Translations under genes and position numbers: made by a program
Shown here: positions 1-8,095 of the stretch, piece by piece
How positions within the stretch are numbered: the stretch's first letter is position 1
How the letters are laid out: the number at the start of each line of letters is the position of its first letter
Assembly (NCBI GenBank): GCA_041394985.1
Contig: JAWLBI010000001.1
Location: forward strand, 434,001-498,000
From: JAGLON01 sp041394985
Lineage (GTDB): Bacteria > Zixibacteria > MSB-5A5 > GN15 > JAAZOE01
Length of the DNA stretch: 64,000 nucleotides
Reading direction: 5' to 3'
Notes under the pieces: generated by a model
Databases searched by the model: none
The model's input: the letters and a program-made list of their open reading frames with translations, nothing else
Told to the model about the DNA's origin: nothing

Positions 1-1637
1 TCGGTATTGATCGTCTGCAGGAACTCCTCGCGATAATCATTAAACAGCCCCTCTTGCATATCAAGATGCCCCGTTTCAGCCATTGAGGCCCGAGGGAAAT
101 CTTCATTCGCGAATGACCGCTCGACCTTCTTCGATTTCGCCGTCGGCAGATCGAGACCCGATGCATCCAGGAAGATAATATCGACGATGTTGTAATTGGT
201 TGGATTGTGCCGCAGATAAATGCCGGCACCGTATTTTCCGTTCTTCAGTGCATGCCGCAGCACCGGCGAGGGGAGAATCTCCAGATCATCCACATCGACT
301 CCGGTCGCCATCAGGCCGCACATGATGGACCGCTTGAGCAACCGAGTCGCATCCGATGCATCGCGGCTGGCCACGATTCGCTGCCTGCGCCCCAGTGATG
401 CCCCGAAAGCCGCGCCGAGTTTTACCGCCATTTCCGGAGTGATTTCCGTCAGCCCGAGACCCGACACCTTCGAATCGGTAAACAGCTCGCGATTCCATTT
501 CTCACCCCAAACGATGGATGACGACACGACCGCGCCTTCATCCACTACCTTACCCGGCCAGATTTTACAGTTTGCGCGAATATTCGCACCATCGCCGATT
601 TTACAATCATCCGAAATAATGGCCCGGTCCAGAATCGCCGTCTCGCGACCGATGTGTACGCGATTGGTTATAATGGAACTGGAAATCGACACCAGCGCCC
701 CGATTTCAGTCTTCGACCAGATCGTACTGTCGGATATGCGAGCATCCGCACCGATGTTGACATTCGCCCCGATAATCGAATTCCCGATTATCGCACCGGC
801 CCCGATGCGGCAGTTGTCATCCAGCAACACGGTTCCGGAGAATGTGACTTTGTCGGCGATTTCGACATTGTCACCGACATACACGGTTGCCTCGCCGATG
901 TCCTTTTTCTTACCGCGATGCGTCACATGCACTGTGCCATCGAGGATATCCTGCTGGGCGCGCGAATATTCATCGATATTTCCGATATCTCGCCAGTAAC
1001 CCTGCGAGATTTTTCCGAGCAGGTTCTTTTTCTGTTCCAACATGATAGGGAAGAGGTTCTGGGAAAAATCGAAATTCGTTTTCGGCGGAATCAGGCGAAT
1101 CGTTTCCGGCTCCAGAATATAGATTCCGGTGTTGATCGTATCGGAAAACGCCTCGCCCCACGAGGGTTTTTCCAGAAAGCGAATGATGCGATGCTGCTCA
1201 TCGGTGATGACGATACCATAGGCGAGAGGGTTTTCCAGTCTGGTCAGCAGAATGGTCGCATCGCCTTTGTTATCGCGATGAAAATCCATGGCCTCGGTCA
1301 GATCGAAATCGGTGAGGACATCGCCGGATATAATCATCGTCGTTTCATCGCAGAAGTCGGCCGCATAGCGCACCGCACCGGCCGTGCCATAATCCTGATC
1401 CGGCAGCATGTACTCCATTTTCACGCCGAATTTACTGCCGTCTTTGAAATGGTCGGTGATGATTTCGTGCTGGAAGAAGAGAAGCGTCATGATTTCGGTG
1501 CAACCGTGCTCCTTGAGCAGGTTGACGACATGTTCCATCATCGGAAGATTGGCAATCGGTACCATCGGCTTCGGTATATTTATCGTCAACGGGCGCAGAC
1601 GCGTCCCGAATCCGCCGGCCATGATAATCGCTTTCAC
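1..1637 (-). CDS. Mannose-1-phosphate guanylyltransferase fused to phosphohexomutase-like domain (partial, 3' end off window)
   Basis: This is a sugar-nucleotide enzyme that probably makes GDP-mannose or a related NDP-sugar in the cytoplasm; 545 residues are visible and the C-terminus lies beyond base 1. The start is GTG at 1637, followed by the nucleotidyltransferase signature AGGFGTRLRPLT (residues about 7-18), a YGTAGAVRYA loop and an SGD metal-site motif. Residues about 250-370 are left-handed beta-helix hexapeptide repeats. From about residue 380 a phosphoglucomutase/phosphomannomutase-like domain begins. In that domain the usual SHNP loop carrying the phosphoserine reads RHNP, so mutase activity is doubtful. 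An AGAGGG ribosome site lies about 9 bases before the GTG. The HAD phosphatase gene ends 20 bp upstream, so the two are probably co-transcribed. Exact substrate is inferred, not shown. Confidence 0.85.
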   Translation of the reverse strand, partial: MKAIIMAGGFGTRLRPLTINIPKPMVPIANLPMMEHVVNLLKEHGCTEIMTLLFFQHEIITDHFKDGSKFGVKMEYMLPDQDYGTAGAVRYAADFCDETTMIISGDVLTDFDLTEAMDFHRDNKGDATILLTRLENPLAYGIVITDEQHRIIRFLEKPSWGEAFSDTINTGIYILEPETIRLIPPKTNFDFSQNLFPIMLEQKKNLLGKISQGYWRDIGNIDEYSRAQQDILDGTVHVTHRGKKKDIGEATVYVGDNVEIADKVTFSGTVLLDDNCRIGAGAIIGNSIIGANVNIGADARISDSTIWSKTEIGALVSISSSIITNRVHIGRETAILDRAIISDDCKIGDGANIRANCKIWPGKVVDEGAVVSSSIVWGEKWNRELFTDSKVSGLGLTEITPEMAVKLGAAFGASLGRRQRIVASRDASDATRLLKRSIMCGLMATGVDVDDLEILPSPVLRHALKNGKYGAGIYLRHNPTNYNIVDIIFLDASGLDLPTAKSKKVERSFANEDFPRASMAETGHLDMQEGLFNDYREEFLQTINT

Positions 1638-1657
1638 TGTATATATCCCTCTCTCGG

Positions 1658-2335
1658 TTAGTCTTGAAACTTGAGAATGTGCTCTGTCAATACTTGTGTT
1701 ATAGCAGAAAAAGTGTCGAAAGGCAAGAATTCAATTCGTTCCTGAAGACAGTATTCCGCCAGATAATCTTTCGCGAAAATCATATCCGCCTCGGGCAGCG
1801 CGCATAAATCGGACTTTCCATCTCCGATATACACGACCGTCGCCCCTTCGATCCGCAGTCGCCGCAGATGATACCCCTTGCAATTGGCACAATTCCCGCA
1901 CGATTGCTCGAAATACGGAAATTCGAATGTCAGTCCGCCATCGGCATACCGTGCCGTATTTGCGAGCACAGGGATACCCGAAATCCTGTACTTGGCCAAC
2001 AGGCGTGTGATATACAGATCGAGGCCGTCCGAGAGCAGATACAGCGGGAAGTTGTTTTTTGCCGCGAAATCCTTGAATGCGAGGAATGTCTCATCGATTT
2101 CGAACGAATCGATGAAATCATGCAGTTCCTGCTCGGAGAATGATCGCATCGAGGCCGCCTCGCCCAGCAGGCACTGCCGGGAATCGATCTCATTGCGCTT
2201 CCAGCGCGCCACGACTTCCTCGGACTTGCCGCCCGAGAAATGATAAAACAGCCGGTTGCCGACATCACGAGTCGATATCGTCCCGTCGAAATCGGAGAAG
2301 AGTATTAGCTTTCCCGAGGTGTTCTTTTGATTCAC
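1658..2335 (-). CDS. HAD-superfamily phosphatase, MtnX/phosphoserine-phosphatase-like
   Basis: A 225-residue cytoplasmic HAD-family phosphatase. Motif I is FSDFDGT near the N-terminus, motif II is LLSDG, and motif IV is GDGKSD, all in the expected order. A cysteine cluster CGNCANCK in the second half is typical of the MtnX-like HAD-IB subgroup (2-hydroxy-3-keto-5-methylthiopentenyl-1-phosphate phosphatase relatives). Substrate cannot be decided from sequence. The frame is open to a TTG at 2350, but the GTG at 2335 is preceded at 5 bases by AGGCGG and is preferred. It is followed 20 bp later by the nucleotidyltransferase gene, so a role in sugar-phosphate metabolism is possible but unproven. 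Confidence 0.8.
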   Translation of the reverse strand: MNQKNTSGKLILFSDFDGTISTRDVGNRLFYHFSGGKSEEVVARWKRNEIDSRQCLLGEAASMRSFSEQELHDFIDSFEIDETFLAFKDFAAKNNFPLYLLSDGLDLYITRLLAKYRISGIPVLANTARYADGGLTFEFPYFEQSCGNCANCKGYHLRRLRIEGATVVYIGDGKSDLCALPEADMIFAKDYLAEYCLQERIEFLPFDTFSAITQVLTEHILKFQD

Positions 2336-2370
2336 ATCAGCCGCCTGCAAAATTTCATACCGGAGTCAGT

Positions 2371-2394
2371 GTAGGGGCGATTCACGAATCGCCC
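2371..2394. repeat. Dispersed palindromic repeat (GGGCGATTC/GAATCGCCC type)
   Basis: A 24-bp palindromic element (GTAGGGGCGATTC, AC, GAATCGCCC) sits between the HAD gene and the cyclophilin terminator. The same 24 bases recur exactly at 3335-3358. Confidence 0.75.
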
Positions 2395-2410
2395 ATTCTC
2401 TTGGCATAGA

Positions 2411-2437
2411 AAAAAAGCCCGGACGGGGCCGGGCTTT
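2411..2437 (-). terminator. Rho-independent terminator of the cyclophilin gene
   Basis: On the minus strand AAAGCCCGG and CCGGGCTTT pair around a CCCCGT loop, followed by a run of T. It lies 10 bp after the cyclophilin stop. Confidence 0.85.
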
Positions 2438-2446
2438 GCAAAAAAC

Positions 2447-3166
2447 TTATTCGGTCAATCCGGCCGGTTTATCGATCCGGACGACATCGAGAATATAAAT
2501 CGGTTCAACCGGGACATTAGCCGGTCCGGGGACCCTTTGCTTCTTACCTTTGTACATGATCTCTTCTTCAGGCATGTTTTTCGTCTTGGCGACTTTGATG
2601 GCGTCGACGACATCCATCCCCTGAATAACCTTACCGAATACGGCATAGCCGGCGCCATCCTGCTGTTTCATATCGAGGTTGAAATTATCTTTAACATTGA
2701 TGAAAAACTGATTGGTGGCGGAATTGATATCGCCGCCCCTGCGAGCCATGGCAATCGTCCCGCGCAGGTTTTTCAATCCATTACCCCATTCATTCTTGAT
2801 AGGATTGTGCGTCGGCCGTTTGGTCATGTCGCCATTGAATCCGCCGCCCTGAATCATGAAGCCATTAATCACGCGGTGGAAAATCGTGCTGTCATAGGCG
2901 TTGGAATCGACATACTCGAGGAAGTTCGCGACCGTTATCGGGGCGTTGGTCGGGTCGAGTTCGATAATGATATCGCCCTTCGTGGTCTTCATTTTGACAT
3001 ATTCCATGGGAACCTGCTTTTTATTGTCGTCCGGTTTCTGGACGCTGACTTTTCTGAGATTTATTTTACCGCCGGAGGCGTCATTCGCCTGGGCGAAAAC
3101 GAGAGATCCGCAGAGAAAGAGGACAAGTGCGGTCAAGGCAATAGCGCGATGAATAGTCTGTCGCAT
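2447..3166 (-). CDS. Secreted cyclophilin-type peptidyl-prolyl cis-trans isomerase
   Basis: A 239-residue periplasmic or secreted prolyl isomerase that helps proteins fold outside the cytoplasm. The N-terminus has a signal peptide ending in LVFAQA at about residue 27. The cyclophilin core follows from about residue 58: TTKGDIIIEL, IFHRVINGFMIQGG, RGTIAMAR, NSATNQFFINV and YAVFGKVIQGMDVVD, including the catalytic Arg of FHR and the FFI pocket. Length is normal for a PpiA-type enzyme with a leader. An AAAGGAT ribosome site precedes the ATG. It is transcribed alone, with its own terminator downstream. Confidence 0.93.
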   Translation of the reverse strand: MRQTIHRAIALTALVLFLCGSLVFAQANDASGGKINLRKVSVQKPDDNKKQVPMEYVKMKTTKGDIIIELDPTNAPITVANFLEYVDSNAYDSTIFHRVINGFMIQGGGFNGDMTKRPTHNPIKNEWGNGLKNLRGTIAMARRGGDINSATNQFFINVKDNFNLDMKQQDGAGYAVFGKVIQGMDVVDAIKVAKTKNMPEEEIMYKGKKQRVPGPANVPVEPIYILDVVRIDKPAGLTE

Positions 3167-3302
3167 AGATCGGGTATCCTTTCACTTCTTCGGTTACAAA
3201 GGAGAACAGAATATTATACCGTAAGTTTCCTGAAAAATACGAAATCTTCCCCCAAAATCAAGCCCCGGGTACCCCGAAAATGAGGCGACCTAACCATTCA
3301 AT

Positions 3303-3395
3303 AAAGGGGCGATTCGTTGCCCGGCGGTATCTATGTAGGGGCGATTCACGAATCGCCCAATTCAAAGAGGGCAATTCGTGAATTGCCCCTACACG
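3303..3395. repeat. Cluster of three related palindromic repeats
   Basis: Three versions of the same palindrome lie in 93 bp: a shortened form at 3305-3324, an exact copy of the 2371-2394 element at 3335-3358, and an inverted, base-substituted version at 3369-3392 whose two arms (GGGCAATTC and GAATTGCCC) have changed together. The pairing is preserved while the arm sequence differs. Confidence 0.75.
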
Positions 3396-3416
3396 CCGAG
3401 ACGAATGTGGAAAAAG

Positions 3417-3806
3417 TTAATTCCGATGGAGGAATGAATCCTTTTGTTCGGGAGTGATCAATCCCTGCTGTTCGAGTTCAGCGACGATGGCACCTTTGCT
3501 TCGCTCGAAGTGAGCCGACATTTGCTCGACACTGGCTCCGCCTTTAAATTTTTCCGCAATTGAGGCCCGATCGATCTCAGACCACGGCAAGCCGTAGTTC
3601 TTCGCGCGCCCTGCCGCAATGTTCTGTTGCTGTCGCTGTTCGAGCGTCAATTTCGGACCTCGAACATATTTCAACACAGTAAAAAGCGCCCGGATTATGG
3701 CGGGATTATTATAAGGACTCGCCGGGGGAAGGACTTCTCCGGTAGTTGGATTAACGCCATTGGCCAATGCCGTGACGATCTCCTTGGCTTGTTTCAATTC
3801 CATCAT
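3417..3806 (-). CDS. Small conserved hypothetical protein with helix-turn-helix-like C-terminus
   Basis: I do not recognise a named family. The protein is 129 residues. Its first half contains the segment NPTTGEVLPPASPYNNP, which looks like a conserved signature, and its last third (SVEQMSAHFERSKGAIVAEL) reads like a helix-turn-helix of the kind that begins with a Trp-rich segment (PWSEID here). DNA binding is therefore an inference. The frame extends to a GTG at 3839, but the ATG at 3806 has AGGAAA five bases upstream and is preferred. No partner gene is close: the palindrome cluster lies downstream and a serine hydrolase gene lies upstream in the same direction. Confidence 0.65.
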   Translation of the reverse strand: MMELKQAKEIVTALANGVNPTTGEVLPPASPYNNPAIIRALFTVLKYVRGPKLTLEQRQQQNIAAGRAKNYGLPWSEIDRASIAEKFKGGASVEQMSAHFERSKGAIVAELEQQGLITPEQKDSFLHRN

Positions 3807-4042
3807 GATAATTTCCTGGTTTTGATTTCCTGTTATCACAATAACATGCTAATCAAACTATATATACTGATGCCCACATATATCACCAAACACATTTGCT
3901 TGAGCAGGGGAAATATGTGATATGCGAAAACAGCGGATCGGATGGTCATCTGCCGCAAAAATCACTCGCGGCAAAATACTCCACCTTGCCTTCTCGATGC
4001 TTTGCCCCTCGATTTCGATAGAGCCGGCCAGGTACGAGCGAT

Positions 4043-5488
4043 TTATCGCGTCAATATATTCACCATAAACTGCGCGTTTTCATTGGCCGGATTCATCCGC
4101 AGCGATTTCTTATAATTGACAATTGCATTTGTCGTATCACCCTGTGCAAGTAGTACTTCACCGAAGCTGTCATATGCATTGGCAGATCGAGGGAATGTCA
4201 TCAGGATAAATTCGAATATCTGCCTCGCTTCGTCCTTTCGATCGAGGCGGAGCAAATCATATCCGACCATATTCAAATCGCTTTCACTCCGCCGTTTATA
4301 TTTAGGCTGGCGCTCGATAACATCCGCATACACGGACAGAGCACTATCCAAGCCATGCCTGTCAAGAATTATTCCAAACGCGTCTTTTGGAGGAACCGAG
4401 GGGATTTGATATGGCTTGTCAAACAGGATATTGATTATTTCATCGCTGGAAACAACCGTTTCATCATGATTACTGGTAATGATAATGGCAATGCTCTCTT
4501 CGTAGAGATATGTTATTGAGGCATAGGCACCGTATAAATGTCCATTATAGGTTTGCACCCAGACTAATTGCTCACCATCTCGGGGACGGAGCGAGTGTAT
4601 ATTCCAGCCGTATGCATACCCATAATACCGGTTGATTCGATAATAAGGAGTCATGATCTTGGTGATCATTGAATCCGAGAGGATTACGCCCGGGGAGAAC
4701 GCATCGAGCCATGCATACAGGTCATCCACCGTCGACAGGATACCTCCAGTCCCCAGCTTATTGCCGACATGCACGTATGGTTCGTCGTGGAATGATCCGA
4801 GACAGCGCATGTAATTCGTCGCACGGTTTTCGATATTTTCCACATCCGAATCTAATCGCGTATTGTTCAGTTTCAGCGGTTTCAGCAGTCTTTTATTCAG
4901 ATTTTCCTCAAACGATTCGCCTGTAACTCGCTCTATAATAACACCGAGCAAGTACGTGTTCGTGTTACAATATTGATACTTTTCGCCCGGAGGTGATATG
5001 GCCTTACCGCCGAGAAATTTGGCGATAAACTCCTCATGCGTATATGGTTTCTGCGCATAATTCTGCCAAAAATATTCGGTTGTATACGATGGGATGCCGG
5101 ACATATGGCGAAGTAAATGATCTACTGTCACCTGCGATGCAATATCGGACCGGAATTCGGGAATGTACGTTTCGAGTCTATCATCGAATCGTAGTTTCCC
5201 TTCCTCCGCGAGCTGAAAAATAATCAGCGTCGTAAATTGCTTAGTGATCGACCCTATCCGATATTTGATATCGCGGCCGTTTGGCAATCCGGTGACCGTA
5301 TCAGCCAAACCATACCCCTTGCAAAATACAGTACTGTCATCTTTTGCAACCAGGACCGTGCCATGAAATAGATTCCTGTTATGGCACTCCGATAAATACC
5401 CGTCGAGTGCAATTGAGACATCAGATTCCAGGGCGAGGCAAATACCATGAAAAAGAACTACAATGACTATTGAAATCGCGATCCGCAT
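4043..5488 (-). CDS. Serine hydrolase, class C beta-lactamase/DD-peptidase family, with C-terminal TPRs
   Basis: A 481-residue exported serine hydrolase. The signal peptide covers about residues 1-20. The active-site SxxK is S80-I-T-K83 and the YxN motif is Y173-C-N175. A GHLYG segment fits the third (HxG-type) motif, so the catalytic set looks complete. Residues about 385-481 form tetratricopeptide-like helices, with GEVLLAQGDTTNAIVNYKKS as the clearest unit. Proteins of this layout are usually called beta-lactamase-related; the substrate may be peptidoglycan, a D-amino acid peptide or an ester. The gene stands alone with about 310 bp of repeat-bearing DNA upstream. Confidence 0.88.
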   Translation of the reverse strand: MRIAISIVIVVLFHGICLALESDVSIALDGYLSECHNRNLFHGTVLVAKDDSTVFCKGYGLADTVTGLPNGRDIKYRIGSITKQFTTLIIFQLAEEGKLRFDDRLETYIPEFRSDIASQVTVDHLLRHMSGIPSYTTEYFWQNYAQKPYTHEEFIAKFLGGKAISPPGEKYQYCNTNTYLLGVIIERVTGESFEENLNKRLLKPLKLNNTRLDSDVENIENRATNYMRCLGSFHDEPYVHVGNKLGTGGILSTVDDLYAWLDAFSPGVILSDSMITKIMTPYYRINRYYGYAYGWNIHSLRPRDGEQLVWVQTYNGHLYGAYASITYLYEESIAIIITSNHDETVVSSDEIINILFDKPYQIPSVPPKDAFGIILDRHGLDSALSVYADVIERQPKYKRRSESDLNMVGYDLLRLDRKDEARQIFEFILMTFPRSANAYDSFGEVLLAQGDTTNAIVNYKKSLRMNPANENAQFMVNILTR

Positions 5489-5799
5489 TCATCCTCCCAA
5501 ATGATATAGTAACTCATGATTAATTCTATTAGTAGAAGGACACCATATATGGGTGAATTGTTTCGACTTTAACAGAATTTAACAGGAACGGGAGGTCCAT
5601 TCGATGTTTGCCTTACCAAGGAGGAGGCCAGGGGGAGGTTAATAGGCATTTGATTTAAGCCGGGAAGAGACAAGAGCAGATTCCTCGTCGCGATGCTTGA
5701 GAAAGCATCGCTTCTCGGGATGACAATGCTATTATTTTTTATGAATTGTTATGACTTCACCTCTCGAGAGGGGTGCTCCGCCCAGGCGGACGGGGTGTG
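5489..5799. other. Gene-free stretch holding dispersed repeats
   Basis: No gene is supported. It holds the 5666-5724 repeat and, at about 5758-5797, a GC-rich segment with CTCGAGAG and inverted arms of the dispersed-repeat type. A promoter for the serine hydrolase must lie at its left end, but none is clear. Confidence 0.5.
5666..5724 (+). repeat. Dispersed hairpin repeat, copy 1
   Basis: The element starts AGAGACAAGAGCAGATTCC and ends GGGATGACA, with a central hairpin GATGCTT-gag-AAGCATC. An inverted copy with the same ends but different stem bases lies at 27129-27183. It resembles the widespread intergenic repeats that carry AGATTC...AATGACA ends. Confidence 0.7.
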
Positions 5800-7395
5800 T
5801 TATTTCTCCGCGACCTGCTCCGGCTTCGTCTCCAGTATCTGCCGATACTGTACCGGGTCAAGAAGAATCCCCGATGCGAATCGGATATCCGCCCGCCCCG
5901 GAACAACGACATTGCGATACGCCGCCTCGAGCCCTGCCTTCCGCTCGACAACCAGCCGCCGGATGTGATAGCGCACGAAATTACTGTACCGCTCGACCGC
6001 TTTCGTATCGACCGCCTCGGACAGCGTCTGAATCTTCTTGAGCTGCTCCAGCGCCTCGGGCGAGGCCAGGTCAATCGACTGATACAGCAGGATGGTATTG
6101 ACCACATGCGTCAACTCGGATGTATATTCCAGCCCTCTGCGCTTGAGAAATTCGGCGAACATCACCGTGACCGTGTCGGGATAGGCGAATTCGCTGGGCA
6201 GCTTATCCAGAAATTCCCAGTTCTCATCCATGAAATCATACAGGGTGAAACCGGACAACACCAGAAATTGAAACTTAAATTCGACATTATCATGGAACAC
6301 GATATCGGGCGCCAGTCCCGAGAACGACAATTCGGAGTCGGGCGGATTCAAAAATCGCCCATCGGCGAAATAATACCGCGATGTCGTCAGCCGAATCGCC
6401 TCGTCATTGGCCAGTCCGAACACCGACTGGACGAGCCCCTTGCCGAATGTCGTGTCACCAATCACGATAGCCCGATCGACGCCGCGCATCGCACCGGTCA
6501 GAATCTCCGCCGCCGATGCCGTACCCTTGTCAGTCAAAATCACGACCGGTTTATCGGTGAGTGGATCGGATGTGGAATGAAACTCGCGGCGCTCCCAGCG
6601 CGACCGGCTCGCCGTACCGACAACCAGCTCGCCGTCATCGAGGAATATATCGGCTGCCGCAATCGCCTCGTGCAAATAACCGCCGGGATTTTGTATCAGA
6701 TCGAGGATATACCCCTTGGGATTGCGCGTTTCCAATTCCTCGATTTTCTCATACAGATCATCGGATGCCCCAGCCTCGAAATCGGCGATGTGAATGTATG
6801 CGATGCTGTCTTCGGTCAAATCGGCATACGGGATATGCTCAAGCATAATCCGCTCGCGCAGCACATCCATCCCGACAGTATCCTTGATAAACGGGCGATA
6901 GACGGTAATATGCACGGTGCTGCCGGACGGCCCGCGAATTTTATCGGTCACTGCGGTCGGATCGTCTTTCGGTACCGGGAAACTGTCGACAGCAATGATG
7001 ATGTCGCCGCCCTTCATACCGCTCGAATCGGCCGGCCCCTTGTGCCGCACCGAAATTACGACCAGCGCCGTATCCCGAGGTACAACTGTGATACCGATAC
7101 CGCCATAATGTCCGGACGATTCCTCCTTCATATGGTCGTAATCGGTTCTGTCCATGCGGAATGAGAACGGATCAAGCATACTGAACATGCCATGCTCGGC
7201 GGCCTTGAGAGCCGTCCCTTCGGAAAATGGCAGGGGATACTCCGACGCGATGACATATGCCGTCCAGGTAAAGGCCAGCGTTTGCTTGAGCATGGGATCC
7301 TGCAAGAGACTGACGCCGGAGAAAAACAGCGTCATAAAAATAACAACCGAGGAAATAAATCCAACGATGATGGCCTTTTTATCGGGTACCGACAA
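5800..7395 (-). CDS. Carboxy-terminal processing protease (S41, CtpA-like) with PDZ domain
   Basis: A 531-residue membrane-anchored periplasmic protease. A single N-terminal membrane segment spans about residues 8-31. A PDZ domain covers about 95-180 (GGIGITV, GPADSSGMKGGDIIIAVD). The S41 core follows, with the Ser-Lys dyad visible as S294 in KGTASAAEIL and K319 in TTFGKGLVQ, spaced as in CtpA. The last 130 residues are a helical tail. The start is TTG at 7395, inside the end of the thymidylate kinase gene (17-bp overlap), with AAGGAAG just upstream, so translation is probably coupled. It may trim envelope proteins; its targets are unknown. Confidence 0.9.
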   Translation of the reverse strand: MSVPDKKAIIVGFISSVVIFMTLFFSGVSLLQDPMLKQTLAFTWTAYVIASEYPLPFSEGTALKAAEHGMFSMLDPFSFRMDRTDYDHMKEESSGHYGGIGITVVPRDTALVVISVRHKGPADSSGMKGGDIIIAVDSFPVPKDDPTAVTDKIRGPSGSTVHITVYRPFIKDTVGMDVLRERIMLEHIPYADLTEDSIAYIHIADFEAGASDDLYEKIEELETRNPKGYILDLIQNPGGYLHEAIAAADIFLDDGELVVGTASRSRWERREFHSTSDPLTDKPVVILTDKGTASAAEILTGAMRGVDRAIVIGDTTFGKGLVQSVFGLANDEAIRLTTSRYYFADGRFLNPPDSELSFSGLAPDIVFHDNVEFKFQFLVLSGFTLYDFMDENWEFLDKLPSEFAYPDTVTVMFAEFLKRRGLEYTSELTHVVNTILLYQSIDLASPEALEQLKKIQTLSEAVDTKAVERYSNFVRYHIRRLVVERKAGLEAAYRNVVVPGRADIRFASGILLDPVQYRQILETKPEQVAEK

Positions 7396-8020
7396 TGCGC
7401 TTCCTTTTCAGAGCCGTGAGTGTCCGCTCGAGAACCTGCTTGTACAGTGTATCGATATCGAGCTTTCCGTTCAGAAGTACGACGCGCTTCTTCTTCGCAA
7501 TGGTCAAAAATCCTTTGCGCACCCGATTAAAAAATGCCCTTTTCTCCTTTTCCAATCGGTCCGGATTTTTATCCCGGCGTGTCAGCGAGGTTTTATAATC
7601 GACATCGAAAATGAACGTCATGTCCGGCTCCAGATTATCCGCCGCGACCTTGTTCAGGCGGTCGATGGCGGCCAGATCGAGTCCTCGGCCGAATCCCTGA
7701 TACGCTGTCGTGGAATCGAAATACCGGTCACAGATAACAATACCCCGCTTTTGCAGCAACGGAATGATTTTCTCGCGGGTAATCTGCGCCCGAGCCGCCT
7801 CGTAAAGGAACAATTCGGAAATGGGATTAATATCGAGATTCCGATCGAGCAGGATGCGCCGGATTTTCTCCGACGGCTTCGTGCCGCCCGGCTCGCGCAA
7901 CAGGCTCACGGTAAAACCGCACCGCTTGAGCACAGCGTATAACTTCTTCGCCTGGGTGCTCTTGCCGCAGCCGTCGATGCCTTCGAACGTGATAAACAAC
8001 CCGGGATATGTCTTCTTCAT
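7379..8020 (-). CDS. tmk: Thymidylate kinase
   Basis: This 213-residue enzyme phosphorylates dTMP to dTDP with ATP, a required step in DNA precursor synthesis. The P-loop is GIDGCGKST (residues 14-22), the dTMP-binding DRY motif is in ICDRYFDSTTAYQG, and REPGGT follows the P-loop as in the family. Length is typical. The 3' end overlaps the TTG start of the S41 protease gene, so the two form an operon. An intrinsic terminator belonging to the inositol-phosphate synthase gene lies just upstream, so tmk likely has its own promoter. Confidence 0.95.
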   Translation of the reverse strand: MKKTYPGLFITFEGIDGCGKSTQAKKLYAVLKRCGFTVSLLREPGGTKPSEKIRRILLDRNLDINPISELFLYEAARAQITREKIIPLLQKRGIVICDRYFDSTTAYQGFGRGLDLAAIDRLNKVAADNLEPDMTFIFDVDYKTSLTRRDKNPDRLEKEKRAFFNRVRKGFLTIAKKKRVVLLNGKLDIDTLYKQVLERTLTALKRKRIVGTR

Positions 8021-8046
8021 TGTCCTGCTTTCCGTCGGTAACGATC

Positions 8047-8077
8047 AAAAAAAAAGGCGGTCGTTTGAACGACCGCC
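8047..8077 (-). terminator. Rho-independent terminator of the inositol-phosphate synthase gene
   Basis: GGCGGTCGTT and AACGACCGCC pair around a 2-base loop, followed on the minus strand by nine T. Confidence 0.92.
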
Positions 8078-8095
8078 CGTAACGTACAAAAAAAC

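Noticed and set aside
654..1661. A 335-codon plus-strand frame at the left end
   Set aside because: It lies antisense to the nucleotidyltransferase fusion, whose motifs are clear; the plus frame has no recognisable domain.
4043..5488. Calling the serine hydrolase an antibiotic-resistance beta-lactamase
   Set aside because: The motifs fit the broad class C/DD-peptidase family, but the TPR tail and family diversity give no ground for a resistance role.
5773..7164. A 463-codon plus-strand frame opposite the S41 protease gene
   Set aside because: The minus strand encodes a complete S41 protease with PDZ and Ser-Lys dyad; the opposite frame shows no family features.
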